From the NCBI RefSeq assembly GCF_043555835.1, contig NZ_JBIGHV010000007.1, forward strand, positions 62,001 to 126,000: DNA of 64,000 nucleotides, written 5' to 3'. Every line of letters starts with the position of its first letter. The stretch's first letter is position 1. Below the pieces are notes generated by a model that had not been told where the DNA came from, did not search any database, and saw nothing but the letters and a program-made list of their open reading frames with translations. The DNA comes from Pelomonas parva (GTDB lineage: Bacteria > Pseudomonadota > Gammaproteobacteria > Burkholderiales > Burkholderiaceae_C). Shown piece after piece: positions 28,057 through 37,193 of the stretch. The translations under genes and the position numbers were made by a program.

Positions 28057-28096
28057 CCTCACCTGCCTTGACGGGCAAAGATCAAGGCCGGTGAGG
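28057..28096. terminator. inverted repeat between convergent genes
   Basis: CCTCACC (28057-28063) pairs with GGTGAGG (28090-28096), and CCTTGA with TCAAGG inside, giving an interrupted hairpin between the nucleotidyltransferase stop and the convergent efflux gene. There is no T-run, so terminator function is only suggested by position. Confidence 0.35.
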
Positions 28097-28126
28097 AGTG
28101 GCCCCAGGGGCTGGTCAAAGCCGGGT

Positions 28127-29521
28127 CTAGGTACTGCCTGCCGCAGCCCAGCGCCCACCCAGCGCCCGAAGCAGCGTGACGCGGTTGGCCTGCTCGGCCT
28201 GGCGCAGCGTCACCAGGGCCTGCTGCGCGGCGGCCAGCTGGCGCTGCGCATCCAGCAGCTCCAGCTGGCTGCTGCCGCCCAGGCGGTAGCTGTCCTCGGC
28301 GAACTTCAGCGTCTGCGCGGCGGCGGCCACCTGGGCCTGCTGCGCATCCAGCCGCTCGGCCAGGCCGTCGCGCACGGCCAGCGCGTCGGCCACCTCGCGG
28401 AAGGCGGACTGCACCGCGCCCTCATACGTGGCCAGCGCCTGGCGCCGGCTGGCCTGGCTGACCTCGACCTGCGCCGCGCGGGCGCCGCCGTCGAACAGTG
28501 GCAGGTCCAGCTGCGGCAGCACGCTCCAGAAGCCGGTGCCGCTCTTGAACAGGCCGTCCAGCTCGGGGCTGCGCGTGCCGGCGCTGGCGGTCAGCGTCAG
28601 GCGCGGGAAGCGCGCGGCGCGGGCGGCGCCGACGTCGAAGGCCGTCGCCTGCAGCTGCTGCTCGGCGGCGCGCAGGTCGGGGCGCTGCAGCAGCACCTCG
28701 GCCGGCAAGCCTGCAGGGATGGCGGGAAGGGCGGTGACGGCTTGCAGGTCCTGAGCCAGCGGCAGCAGCGTGTCGGGCAGCGGCTGGCCGGCCAGCAGCT
28801 CCAGCGCGAGGCGGGCCTGCGTGACGGCACTTTGCGCGCGGGTCGACTCGCCGCGAGCCGCCTCGAAGGCGGTGCGGGCACGGGCGCGCTCCAGGCCGGA
28901 CGCGGCGCCCAGCTGGTGGCGCTGTTCGGTCAGGTTCAGCGTGCGCTGCTGGCTTTCGCGCAACTGTTGCGCGAGGGTCAGGCGCTGCTGTTCGGCGGCC
29001 AGCGTCAGCCAGGCGTTGCTGACCTCGGCCACCAGGTTCAGCTGCGCGCTGCGCTGCGTTTCCTGCTGGGCCAGGTAGCGGGCCAATGCTGCGCCTTCCA
29101 GGCTGCCCAGGCGGTTGAACAGGTCGATCTCGTAGCTGGCCAGGCCCAGGTTGACGGCGTAGCTGCTGGTCGTCGCGCCGCCGGCGACCTGCTGGCGCGT
29201 GGCCGAGGCGCCGGCGTTGAGGTCGGGAATGCGGTCAGCCTCGGTGATGCGGTACTGCGCGCGCACCCGCTCCACGGCGGCGGCGCTGGCGCGCAGCGTG
29301 CGGTTCTGCGCCAGCGCGATGCCCACGACCTGGCGCAGGCGCGCGTCGGCGAAGAAGCCGTCCCATTCGTTGGCAGCAGCGGCTGTCGTGTCGGCCGGCG
29401 TGGCGCTCACGCGGAAGTCCTCGCGCAAAGGCGGCGCGATCTTGGTCGTAGCCGGCACCAGGCTGCCGCAACCGGCCAGCAGCGCCGCAGCGGCGATGAG
29501 GGTCAGGTGTTGCGCCTTCAT
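28127..29521 (-). CDS. RND efflux outer-membrane lipoprotein, NodT/OprM family
   Basis: 464 residues. A lipoprotein signal peptide ends in the lipobox LLAGCGS (Cys about residue 18). Two OEP repeats of coiled-coil helices follow (around residues 60-250 and 265-450), with the usual LLQRPDLRAAEQQL and LPLFDGG motifs. It forms the outer-membrane channel of the tripartite pump encoded by the two genes upstream on the same strand. Start ATG 29521 overlaps the pump gene stop. Confidence 0.93.
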   Translation of the reverse strand: MKAQHLTLIAAAALLAGCGSLVPATTKIAPPLREDFRVSATPADTTAAAANEWDGFFADARLRQVVGIALAQNRTLRASAAAVERVRAQYRITEADRIPDLNAGASATRQQVAGGATTSSYAVNLGLASYEIDLFNRLGSLEGAALARYLAQQETQRSAQLNLVAEVSNAWLTLAAEQQRLTLAQQLRESQQRTLNLTEQRHQLGAASGLERARARTAFEAARGESTRAQSAVTQARLALELLAGQPLPDTLLPLAQDLQAVTALPAIPAGLPAEVLLQRPDLRAAEQQLQATAFDVGAARAARFPRLTLTASAGTRSPELDGLFKSGTGFWSVLPQLDLPLFDGGARAAQVEVSQASRRQALATYEGAVQSAFREVADALAVRDGLAERLDAQQAQVAAAAQTLKFAEDSYRLGGSSQLELLDAQRQLAAAQQALVTLRQAEQANRVTLLRALGGRWAAAGST

Positions 29522-32500
29522 GCCTTCACCTCGCTGGCGGCTGCCGCAGGCTTGGCCCGCGTGAACCGCCGCTGCACCCACAGGTAGAACAGCGGCACGA
29601 AGAAGATGCCCAGCACCGTGGCGCTGGCCATGCCGCCCAGCACGCCGAAGCCGATGGCCTGCTGCGAGCCCGAGCCGGCGCCGCTGGAATAGGCCAGCGG
29701 CAGCACGCCCATCATGAAGGCCAGCGAGGTCATCAGGATGGGCCGCAGCCGCTGCCGGCTGGCCATCAGCACCGCGTCCATCAGGCTCATGCCGCGGGCC
29801 AGCAAGGTCTGCGCGAACTCGACGATCAGGATGGCGTTCTTGGCCGACAGCCCAACGGTGGTCAGCAGGCCGACCTGGAAAAACACGTCGTTGTTCTGCC
29901 CGCCCAGATGGCTGGCCGCCAGCGCGCCCAGGATGCCCAGCGGCACCACCAGCATGACGCTGAAGGGCACCGACCAGCTCTCGTACAGGGCGGCCAGGCA
30001 CAGGAAGATGAACAGCACCGACACCGCATACAGCAGCGGCGCCTGGTCGCCCGACAGGCGCTCCTGGTAGCTGCGGCCCGACCATTCGTAGCCAATGCCC
30101 GGTGGCATCTCGGCCAGCACTTCTTCCATCGCCTTCATGGCCACGCCCGAGCTGACGCCTGGCGGCACGTCGGCCTGGATTTCGTAGGCCGAGCTGCCGT
30201 TGTAGCGCACCAGCTGGCGCGGCCCGTTGATCCAGCTGCTGGACGCGAACGCGGCGAACGACACCATCTGCCCGGCGGTGTTGCGCACATACCAGTGGTT
30301 GATGCTGTCTGGCGCGGCGCGGTAGGCGCCTTCGCCCTGCACCAGCACGCGCTTGACGCGGCCGCGGTCGATGAAGTCGTTGACGTAGGCGCCACCCAGT
30401 GCGATGGACATGGTGTCGTTGATGACGTTGGGCTGCACGCCCAGCACGCCGGCCTTGTGGTCGTCGATGCTGATCTGCAGCTGCGGCGTCTCGGTCAGGC
30501 TGTTGGTGCGCGTGCGGCTGAGTTCGGGGCGCTGGTTGGCCAGCTCGATGAGCTGCTCGCGGGCCTCCACCAGCTTGTCCTGGCCGAGGCCGCCCAGGTC
30601 TTGCAGAAAGAGCTGGATGCCGGCGCTGCCGCCCAGGCCGCGCACGGTGGGCGGCTGCAGGATGAAGACGTTGGCGTCGCGGATGCGCCGGCCCAGCTCG
30701 CGCGTGAAGCGCTCGGCAAGCGCGCCGGCCGCCTGCTCGGGCGTCGTGCGCTGGGCCCAGTCCTGCAGGCGGATGAAGCCCTGGCCCGAGCCCTGGTCGC
30801 CACCGGCGCCGCGCACGACGTTGTAGAACTGCACTTCCTTCTGCTCGGCCAGGTAGGCCTCCAGCTCCTGCATCACCAGCTCCAGCCGCTCGCTGGTTGA
30901 GCCAGGCGCCATGCGGACCTGAATCTGCAGGCCACCCTGGTCTTCGTCGGGCAGGAAGGAGGTGGGCAGGCTCTTGTACATCCAGCCCATGGCCGCAATC
31001 ACGGCCACGTAAACCGCAAAGCTGCGCACGCCGCGCCGGCTCATCCAGCCGACGCCGCGCACATAGCGCTCGGTGAAGGCATCGAAGTTTCGATTGAAGC
31101 CGCCAAAGAACCAGTCCAGCTGTTTGCCGAAGGGCCCGCCGTGGGCCGCATGTTCGCCCTTGTGCACGGGTTTCAAGACCGTGGCGCAGAGGGCGGGCGA
31201 CAGCGTCATCGCCACCAGCACCGACAGCACCATGGCGCTGACGACCGTGATCGAGAACTGCCGGTAGATGATGCCGGTGGAGCCGCCGAAGAAGGCCATG
31301 GGGATGAACACCGCCGACAGCACGACGGCGATGCCGACCAGCGCGCCGGTGATCTCCTGCATGCTCTTGCGCGTGGCGTCCTTGGGCGACAGGCCCTCCT
31401 CGCGCATCAGGCGCTCGACGTTCTCGACGACGACGATGGCGTCGTCCACCAGCAGGCCGATGGCCAGCACCAGGCCGAACATCGTCAGCGAGTTGATCGA
31501 GAAGCCGGCCACCGCCAGCACGCCGAAGGTGCCCAGCAACACCACCGGCACGGCGATCGCCGGGATCAGCGTGGCGCGCAGGTTCTGCATGAACAGATAC
31601 ATGATGGCCACCACCAGCAGGATGGCCTCGATCAGCGTCTGCACCACGCCCTCGATGGACACGCGGATGAAGGGCGTCGTGTCGAAGGTGACCGTGGCCT
31701 TGTAGCCGGGCGGGAAGAAGGGCTCCAGCTCCTTGATCTTGGCCTTCACCGCGTCGCCGGTGGCCAGCGCGTTGGCACCGCTGGCCGGGAAGATCGCCAC
31801 GCCGGCGGCGGTGCGGGCGCTGGAGCGCACATTGGTGGTGTAGCTGTCGCGGCCCAGCTCGACGCGGGCCACGTCGCCCAGGCGCAGCGCGGAGCCGTCG
31901 GCCTGCACGCGCAGCACCACGTTCTTGAACTCCTCGGCCGTGGTGAGCTTGGAGCGCGCCGTGATGATGGCCGTGAGGCGCTGGCCCTCAGGCACCGGTT
32001 GGGCGCCGATCTGGCCGGCCGAGACCTCGGTGTTCTGCTGCTGCAGTGCGGTGCGGATGTCTCCGGGCACCAGCGCGTAGCGCTGCAGCTTCAGCGGGTC
32101 CAGCCAGATGCGCATCGCATAGCCGGAGCCGAACACGTTGACGTCGCCCACGCCCTCGACGCGGCTGATGATGTCGACCAGCGTGCTGTTCAGGTAGTCG
32201 CCCAGGTCGCCCGACGTGACCGCCGGGTCGTCGCTGGTCAGCATCATCACCATCAGGAAGTCGGTGCCCGACTTGGTGACGCGCACGCCCTGGGCCTGCA
32301 CCGCCTGCGGCAGCCGGCTGATGATGGACTGCACCTTGTTCTGCACCTGCACCTGGGCGGTGTCGGGGTTGGTGCCGGCGATGAAGGTCAGCGTCGTGCT
32401 GGCGTTGCCGGCGGCGCTGCTGCTGGACTCGATGGACAGCAGGCCGTCGATGCCCTTCAGGCTTTGCTCGACGATCTGCGTCACCGAGTCCTCGATGGCC

Positions 32501-32664
32501 TTGGCCGAGGCGCCGGGGTAGCTGGTGTTGATGGACACGCGCGTGGGCGCGATGTCGGGGTAGCGCTCCAGCGCCAGCTGGTGGATGGCGCCGCCGCCGG
32601 CCAGCATGATGACGATGGCGATGACCCAGGCAAAGATGGGCCGGTCGATGAAGAAGGATGCCAT
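29518..32664 (-). CDS. RND efflux inner-membrane transporter, AcrB/HAE1 family
   Basis: 1048 residues from ATG 32664, the standard HAE1 length. It begins FFIDRPIFAWVIAIVIMLAGG and has the paired-repeat topology with twelve membrane segments and two large periplasmic loops. The proton-relay region GLLVDDAIVVVENVERLM is present, with the two adjacent Asp of TM4. It exports hydrophobic drugs or toxic compounds by proton antiport together with the adjacent fusion protein and outer-membrane channel. Confidence 0.96.
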   Translation of the reverse strand: MASFFIDRPIFAWVIAIVIMLAGGGAIHQLALERYPDIAPTRVSINTSYPGASAKAIEDSVTQIVEQSLKGIDGLLSIESSSSAAGNASTTLTFIAGTNPDTAQVQVQNKVQSIISRLPQAVQAQGVRVTKSGTDFLMVMMLTSDDPAVTSGDLGDYLNSTLVDIISRVEGVGDVNVFGSGYAMRIWLDPLKLQRYALVPGDIRTALQQQNTEVSAGQIGAQPVPEGQRLTAIITARSKLTTAEEFKNVVLRVQADGSALRLGDVARVELGRDSYTTNVRSSARTAAGVAIFPASGANALATGDAVKAKIKELEPFFPPGYKATVTFDTTPFIRVSIEGVVQTLIEAILLVVAIMYLFMQNLRATLIPAIAVPVVLLGTFGVLAVAGFSINSLTMFGLVLAIGLLVDDAIVVVENVERLMREEGLSPKDATRKSMQEITGALVGIAVVLSAVFIPMAFFGGSTGIIYRQFSITVVSAMVLSVLVAMTLSPALCATVLKPVHKGEHAAHGGPFGKQLDWFFGGFNRNFDAFTERYVRGVGWMSRRGVRSFAVYVAVIAAMGWMYKSLPTSFLPDEDQGGLQIQVRMAPGSTSERLELVMQELEAYLAEQKEVQFYNVVRGAGGDQGSGQGFIRLQDWAQRTTPEQAAGALAERFTRELGRRIRDANVFILQPPTVRGLGGSAGIQLFLQDLGGLGQDKLVEAREQLIELANQRPELSRTRTNSLTETPQLQISIDDHKAGVLGVQPNVINDTMSIALGGAYVNDFIDRGRVKRVLVQGEGAYRAAPDSINHWYVRNTAGQMVSFAAFASSSWINGPRQLVRYNGSSAYEIQADVPPGVSSGVAMKAMEEVLAEMPPGIGYEWSGRSYQERLSGDQAPLLYAVSVLFIFLCLAALYESWSVPFSVMLVVPLGILGALAASHLGGQNNDVFFQVGLLTTVGLSAKNAILIVEFAQTLLARGMSLMDAVLMASRQRLRPILMTSLAFMMGVLPLAYSSGAGSGSQQAIGFGVLGGMASATVLGIFFVPLFYLWVQRRFTRAKPAAAASEVKA

Positions 32665-32668
32665 GGCT

Positions 32669-33880
32669 TTAGCCGCCCTTCGCCGCCGACGCACCGGATG
32701 CAGCACCCGATGCTGCGCCGGCCGGCGGCCTGCCCTCGCCCTTCTTCTTCGCCGCCGAGCCCGCCGGAACCGGCTTCACCGGCTGGTTGGGCCGGGCGCG
32801 CTGCAGGCCCTCGACGATGAGCTGGTCGCCCACCTTCAGGCCGCTGGTCACCAGCCACTGGTTGCCCACCGCGCGCTCCAGCACCAGGCGGCGGCGCTCG
32901 ACCTTGTTGCCCTCGCCGACGACCAGCGCCGTCGCGTCGCCCGTGGCCGAGCGGCTGACGCCTTGTTGCGGCACCAGGATGACGCCGCTGTCCACGCCGG
33001 CCAGCAGCTTGGCACGCACCACCATGCCGGGCAGCAGCGTGCCCTTGGGGTTGGGCACCGTGGCGCGCAGCGTCACGGCGCCGGTGCCACGGTCCACGGT
33101 GACACCGCTGACCTGCAGCGTGGCGGGCTGCGGATGCACGCTGCCGTCCTCCAGCATCAGCTTGACCTGGCGGCTGCCGCTGCCCCCTTCGAGCTGGCGG
33201 CGCAGTGTCAGCATCTCGGCGCTGCTCTGCACGATGTCGATCTGCATAGTGTCCAGCTGCTGCACGGTGGTCAGCGCCTGGGTCTGGTTGGCCGTCACCA
33301 GCGCGCCGGCGGTGACGGTGGAGATTTCCACGCGGCCGCTGATGGGTGACGTGATGCGGGCGCGGTCTAGCTGCACGCGGGCGGCGTCCAGCGCGGCGCG
33401 GGCCACGGCCACGTCGGCCTCGCCCTGCTTGAGCAGGCCGGCGCTGTCGTCGGCAGCCTGGCGGCTGATGGCGTCGGCCTTCAGCAGCTCGGCGTCACGC
33501 GCGGCCTTGCTGCGCGCCACGGCCAGCGAGGCCTCGGCCTTCAGCAGCGCGGCGGCGGTGCGGGCACGCTCGGCCTCGAACGTGGCAGCGTCGAGCTGGT
33601 ACAGCGGCTGGCCGGCCTTGACGGTTGCGCCTTCTGTGAACAGCCGCTTGACGACGATGCCGCTCACCTGGGGGCGGATCTCGGCCACCTGGCTGGCCGA
33701 CAGCCGGCCCGGCAGCTCCAGTTCCAGCGGTGCGTCCTGCGTGCTGACACTGACCACGCCCACTTCGGGCGGGCCGCTCTTGGCCGGTTCGGGTTTCTTG
33801 TCCTGGCAGGCGCCCAGCAGCAGCAGCAGTGCGGCGAGTGCGGAGAGGGTGAGGGTCTGGGGGATAACGTTCGTCGCCAT
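32669..33880 (-). CDS. RND efflux periplasmic adaptor (membrane fusion protein)
   Basis: 403 residues from ATG 33880. The N-terminal lipobox LLLLGACQD (Cys about residue 24) marks a lipoprotein anchored in the inner membrane. The lipoyl half-motifs (RPQVSGIVVKRLFTEGATVKAG and ARITSPISGRVE) flank a coiled-coil hairpin. Low-complexity Gly/Ala/Lys residues end the protein. First gene of the MFP-RND-OMF operon. No TetR repressor gene lies next to it, unlike many acrAB loci. Confidence 0.94.
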   Translation of the reverse strand: MATNVIPQTLTLSALAALLLLLGACQDKKPEPAKSGPPEVGVVSVSTQDAPLELELPGRLSASQVAEIRPQVSGIVVKRLFTEGATVKAGQPLYQLDAATFEAERARTAAALLKAEASLAVARSKAARDAELLKADAISRQAADDSAGLLKQGEADVAVARAALDAARVQLDRARITSPISGRVEISTVTAGALVTANQTQALTTVQQLDTMQIDIVQSSAEMLTLRRQLEGGSGSRQVKLMLEDGSVHPQPATLQVSGVTVDRGTGAVTLRATVPNPKGTLLPGMVVRAKLLAGVDSGVILVPQQGVSRSATGDATALVVGEGNKVERRRLVLERAVGNQWLVTSGLKVGDQLIVEGLQRARPNQPVKPVPAGSAAKKKGEGRPPAGAASGAASGASAAKGG

Positions 33881-33991
33881 GGGGGCGCATGCTGCCATCA
33901 GAAAGCGGCTGGCGCAGGCTCCAGGGCTTGCTGATAAAAAACTTTGCTCGTTTGTAATGTTCAGCGGCACCACGCCGCGCGGCGCCTCATT

Positions 33992-34759
33992 TCATGCCCG
34001 TGGCGCGCGTGAGCGCATGCCCCAGTCCCAGAGCTTCTCGCTGGGCAGGGGCAGGACCATGAACCAGTGCTCCAGCAGGGCCAGGCTGAGCAGCATGGCG
34101 ACGAAGCTGCTGGCGGTCGCCTCGAAGGCGCCCAGGCTCATCGAAACGGCGCTGTGCCAGGCGGCCGCGGCCAGCGCGGTGACGGTGATGACGCTGACCG
34201 GGAACAGCCCGTTGCCGGGCCGCTGGCGGAAGTAGCTGTGCATGTAGCGCAGATGCTCGGGCAGAAACTGCTCGTTGAGGTTGCGCACGCCCAGGAACAC
34301 ATTGAGCTTGGCCGACAGCCGCATCAGCCACAGCACGCCGAAGGTCCACAGTGCCAACTGGTTGGGCTGGCCCCAGGTCAGCGCCAGGATGGCCGCGCCC
34401 AGCACGATCAGCGCCAGCTCGTGATACAGGATGGCCATCACCGCATGGCCCACGCGCCGCCAGCCGCGCGCACCGGGCGGGCAGGGCAGGCGGCGCGGGC
34501 CGGTCACGTAGCCGAGCAGGAAGCCGACTTCCTGCCAGGCCCAGACCATCAGCGCTGCGGTGAAGGCCAGATACGCGCCGCTGACGCGGGTGTCGGACGC
34601 GGACACCGCCACGCCCAGCAGCGACACGCCCAGCAGCACGGTGGCTGAGGCCATCGTCCATTTGTGCGTGGCCCTCGGCAGGCCGTTCAGGTACAGGATG
34701 ACGCCCGTGCTGAACCACCACAGCAGCAGCGTGTAGAGGGCGGGCCAGCCGTGTTGCAT
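33992..34759 (-). CDS. puhE: photosynthetic complex assembly protein PuhE
   Basis: 255 residues from ATG 34759, a polytopic membrane protein with about seven hydrophobic segments (for example LYTLLLWWFSTGVILYL and AILYHELALIVLGAAILAL). The family pattern KLNVFLGVRNLNEQFLPEHLRYM and SYFRQR is typical of PuhE (DUF3623), needed for efficient reaction-centre assembly in Rhodobacter. It is the last gene of the leftward photosynthesis superoperon. 181 bases without any recognised feature separate it from acsF. Confidence 0.9.
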   Translation of the reverse strand: MQHGWPALYTLLLWWFSTGVILYLNGLPRATHKWTMASATVLLGVSLLGVAVSASDTRVSGAYLAFTAALMVWAWQEVGFLLGYVTGPRRLPCPPGARGWRRVGHAVMAILYHELALIVLGAAILALTWGQPNQLALWTFGVLWLMRLSAKLNVFLGVRNLNEQFLPEHLRYMHSYFRQRPGNGLFPVSVITVTALAAAAWHSAVSMSLGAFEATASSFVAMLLSLALLEHWFMVLPLPSEKLWDWGMRSRAPRA

Positions 34760-34940
34760 GTCAGTTGTCCATGGCGCCGAAGCGCAAGAAACCTGCGGGC
34801 CGAGCGACGGGCCGCTCCCAAGCCGGCCCGCGCTGGCGATGTGCTTGCGGCTCAATGCAGCGAGCATCGCCGTCCCCTCGGGGGACCGACTGGGCTTGCG
34901 CGCGTTCAGCGCCGCGAGACCGGGCGAGGGGCATCTTGCC

Positions 34941-36017
34941 CTACCAGCTCGGCGCCACGCGCATGTCTCGCGGCAGCTCGTGGGTCTTGGTGGGCAGCAG
35001 GTAGAGCCTGCCAAAGCACAGCGCCGCGCGGGCAGCGCACAGCCCCTGCTGGACACGCCCGGCCAGCCCGCCACGTGCCTTGGCCCGCTCGGCGGCCGCC
35101 GAGATCTGGCACAGCCGGTCCATGCCGGCGCGAAAGACCGGGTGGTCGGTGTCCAGGCTCAGCGGGAAGACCTGGCGGGTGATCTCCGTCGTGATGTCGA
35201 ACACCTGGTAGTCGTAGTCCGTCGGGTCCATGCCCAGCGCCTCGCTGAGCCAGGGCCGCGTGTGGTCGCGCACGTACATGGTGGCGTAGACGGCCAGCAG
35301 GAAGAAGCGGATCCACAGCTTGTTGCCGCCCTGCAGCAGGTGGGGCTGGGCGCGCATGATCAGCGCGAAGGATTCGCCGTGGCGGAACTCGTCGTTGCAC
35401 CAGCGCTCGAACCAGCGAAAGATCGGGTGGAAGCGCTTCTCGGGGTGGCGCTCCAGCTGGCGGTAGATGCTGATGTAGCGCGCGTAGCCGATCTTCTCGG
35501 ACAGGTAGGTCGCGTAGAAGATGTACTTGGGCTTGAAGTAGGTGTAGGCCTTGCTCTGCTTGAGGTTGACCAGGTCCACACCCAGGCCGAAGTCCTTCAG
35601 CGACTGGTTCAGGAAGTTGGCATGGCGCGATTCGTCGCGCGTCATGTAGCGCATCAGCTGCTTGATGTCGGGGTTGCTGACGTGCTTCTGGATCTCGTTG
35701 TAGAGCACGCAGCCCGAGTACTCGCTGGTCAGCGAGCTGACGAGGAACTCCTGGAAGTCACGCTTGAGCTGCGGTGACCACTGGGCCGACAGCTCGGCCA
35801 CCTCGGCGGCGAACTCGGGGCCGCGCTGGAAGTGGTCGTGGTTGTTGTCGCCCTCGTACTCGGCCAGCATCGCGTCCCACTCGGCGCGGATGGGGCTCAT
35901 GTCCAGCCTGTCCATGGCGGCGTAGTCGGTCTTGTAGAAGCGCGGCGTCAGGACCGTCTCGGCCTTGGCCAGGCGGGCGGCGTCCTCGGGGCTGTGCAGT
36001 TCAGCGGTGTGCGACAT
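34941..36017 (-). CDS. acsF: aerobic Mg-protoporphyrin IX monomethyl ester (oxidative) cyclase
   Basis: 358 residues. A ferritin-like diiron enzyme that uses O2 to form the fifth ring of (bacterio)chlorophyll. The iron ligands lie in two E/D-E-x-R-H boxes, TRDESRHANF (about residues 127-136) and NDEFRHGE (about 208-215), with helper carboxylates in SSLTSEYSG. AcsF was first described in Rubrivivax gelatinosus; its presence, rather than only anaerobic BchE, marks a bacterium that makes pigment under oxygen. It lies inside the puh operon, its start overlapping puhC by 17 bases. Confidence 0.97.
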   Translation of the reverse strand: MSHTAELHSPEDAARLAKAETVLTPRFYKTDYAAMDRLDMSPIRAEWDAMLAEYEGDNNHDHFQRGPEFAAEVAELSAQWSPQLKRDFQEFLVSSLTSEYSGCVLYNEIQKHVSNPDIKQLMRYMTRDESRHANFLNQSLKDFGLGVDLVNLKQSKAYTYFKPKYIFYATYLSEKIGYARYISIYRQLERHPEKRFHPIFRWFERWCNDEFRHGESFALIMRAQPHLLQGGNKLWIRFFLLAVYATMYVRDHTRPWLSEALGMDPTDYDYQVFDITTEITRQVFPLSLDTDHPVFRAGMDRLCQISAAAERAKARGGLAGRVQQGLCAARAALCFGRLYLLPTKTHELPRDMRVAPSW

Positions 36018-36471
36018 GTTCGGCTCCGGAAGCGGTGGGCAGCAGCGCGGCGAACACCGCCGAGTTGGTGGTGCCGAAGGATTCGAGGTCGACGCGCCGG
36101 CCGGTGCCAGGGTCGACCAGCGTCAGCCGGCCATCGACTCGGCCCAGCAGATCGAAGGGCAGCTCGGGGCCCAGCCCCTGGCGTTTGCGCTCCCGCACCA
36201 GGCCGCGCATGGTGCTGCGCAGGAAGCCATTGGTGCCGGGCGCCACCGTCGTCAGCAGCGCGCCGTTGACGGCATCCAGCACGGCGATGCCACCGTCGTC
36301 GCGGTCCTCGAAACGCAACTGGCGCGTGCTCAGCGTGGCCGCGTCGGCCTGCTGCTGGGCACTCATGCCGGACAGTCGCACGGCGCTGACGCCGACCAGG
36401 CAGCTCAACACCAGGGCCGCCATCGCCATCAGCGGAGCTAGGGGCAGTTTGGCTTGCAGGCTCGCGTTCAT
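36001..36471 (-). CDS. puhC: photosynthetic complex assembly protein PuhC
   Basis: 156 residues from ATG 36471: one N-terminal membrane helix (about 10-33) and a periplasmic domain. RLSTRQLRFEDRDDGGIAVLDA followed by TVAPGTNGFLRSTMRGLVRERKRQG is characteristic of PuhC, which aids reaction-centre and LH1 assembly. A longer open frame upstream on this strand overlaps puhB and is not needed. Located between puhB and acsF. Confidence 0.9.
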   Translation of the reverse strand: MNASLQAKLPLAPLMAMAALVLSCLVGVSAVRLSGMSAQQQADAATLSTRQLRFEDRDDGGIAVLDAVNGALLTTVAPGTNGFLRSTMRGLVRERKRQGLGPELPFDLLGRVDGRLTLVDPGTGRRVDLESFGTTNSAVFAALLPTASGAEHVAHR

Positions 36472-36479
36472 GATCGTCC

Positions 36480-37193
36480 TCAGGCGGCGTGGGCCAGCGG
36501 GTTTGCAACCAGGGTGGGCACGCCGCTGCGGGTGTCGAACGCGCCCACGGCGCGCACCGGCAGCGCATGGCGGGCGGCTTCGGCTTGCTGCAGCGCGGTC
36601 GCCAGCGTCTCGGCGACCGCCTTGGCGTTGCTCAAGCCACGCAGCATGGGTTGCGTGCGCTTGAGCTGCCAGGGCCGCGCATGCGGCCACAGGTGCAGGT
36701 AGGCGATGCGGTCGGTGCCGGCCAGGCTCAGCACGATGTCGCCGCCGTGCTCGCCACGCGGGCGCCAGCCAGCGGAGGCGATCTGCGCGAACGGCAGGTT
36801 GAAGGTGATGCTCAGCACCACGCCCACGCGCATGACGACGCGTTTGCTGGTGATGGTGTAGACCGTCGTGCGCGCCATCAGCCAGGCGATGCCACCCAGC
36901 AGGGCCAGCGCCAGCACGATCATCGGCAGCATGCCGGCCAGCGCGATCAGCGTCTGGCCGAGGGTCGCGCCGTCGTAGGCGCTGCCAATGCCGCGCCAGG
37001 CGAGCAGGGCGCCGAAGTAGACGATCACGAGGTCGACATGCAGCGCCTGGCGCGCCAGCAGCCACGCATCCGGGCTGCCTTGCCAGAGCTGCGTCTCGTG
37101 GGCCGGTAAGGCCTCGGGTAGGCCGGGCGTGGCCTCGAACTCGTGCTCGTGGGCCGGGGCCAGCACGTTGACCAGCGTGGTCGCGGCCCTCAC
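36480..37193 (-). CDS. puhB: photosynthetic complex assembly protein PuhB
   Basis: 237 residues with three membrane segments (about 52-70, 85-105, 112-130 region) and a bacterial PH-like domain, TTVYTITSKRVVMRVGVVLSITFNLPFAQI. PuhB is a dimeric reaction-centre assembly factor in Rhodobacter. The EFEATPGLPEALPAHETQLWQGSP opening is the family N-terminus. Its start overlaps the puhA stop by four bases. Confidence 0.92.
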   Translation of the reverse strand: MRAATTLVNVLAPAHEHEFEATPGLPEALPAHETQLWQGSPDAWLLARQALHVDLVIVYFGALLAWRGIGSAYDGATLGQTLIALAGMLPMIVLALALLGGIAWLMARTTVYTITSKRVVMRVGVVLSITFNLPFAQIASAGWRPRGEHGGDIVLSLAGTDRIAYLHLWPHARPWQLKRTQPMLRGLSNAKAVAETLATALQQAEAARHALPVRAVGAFDTRSGVPTLVANPLAHAA

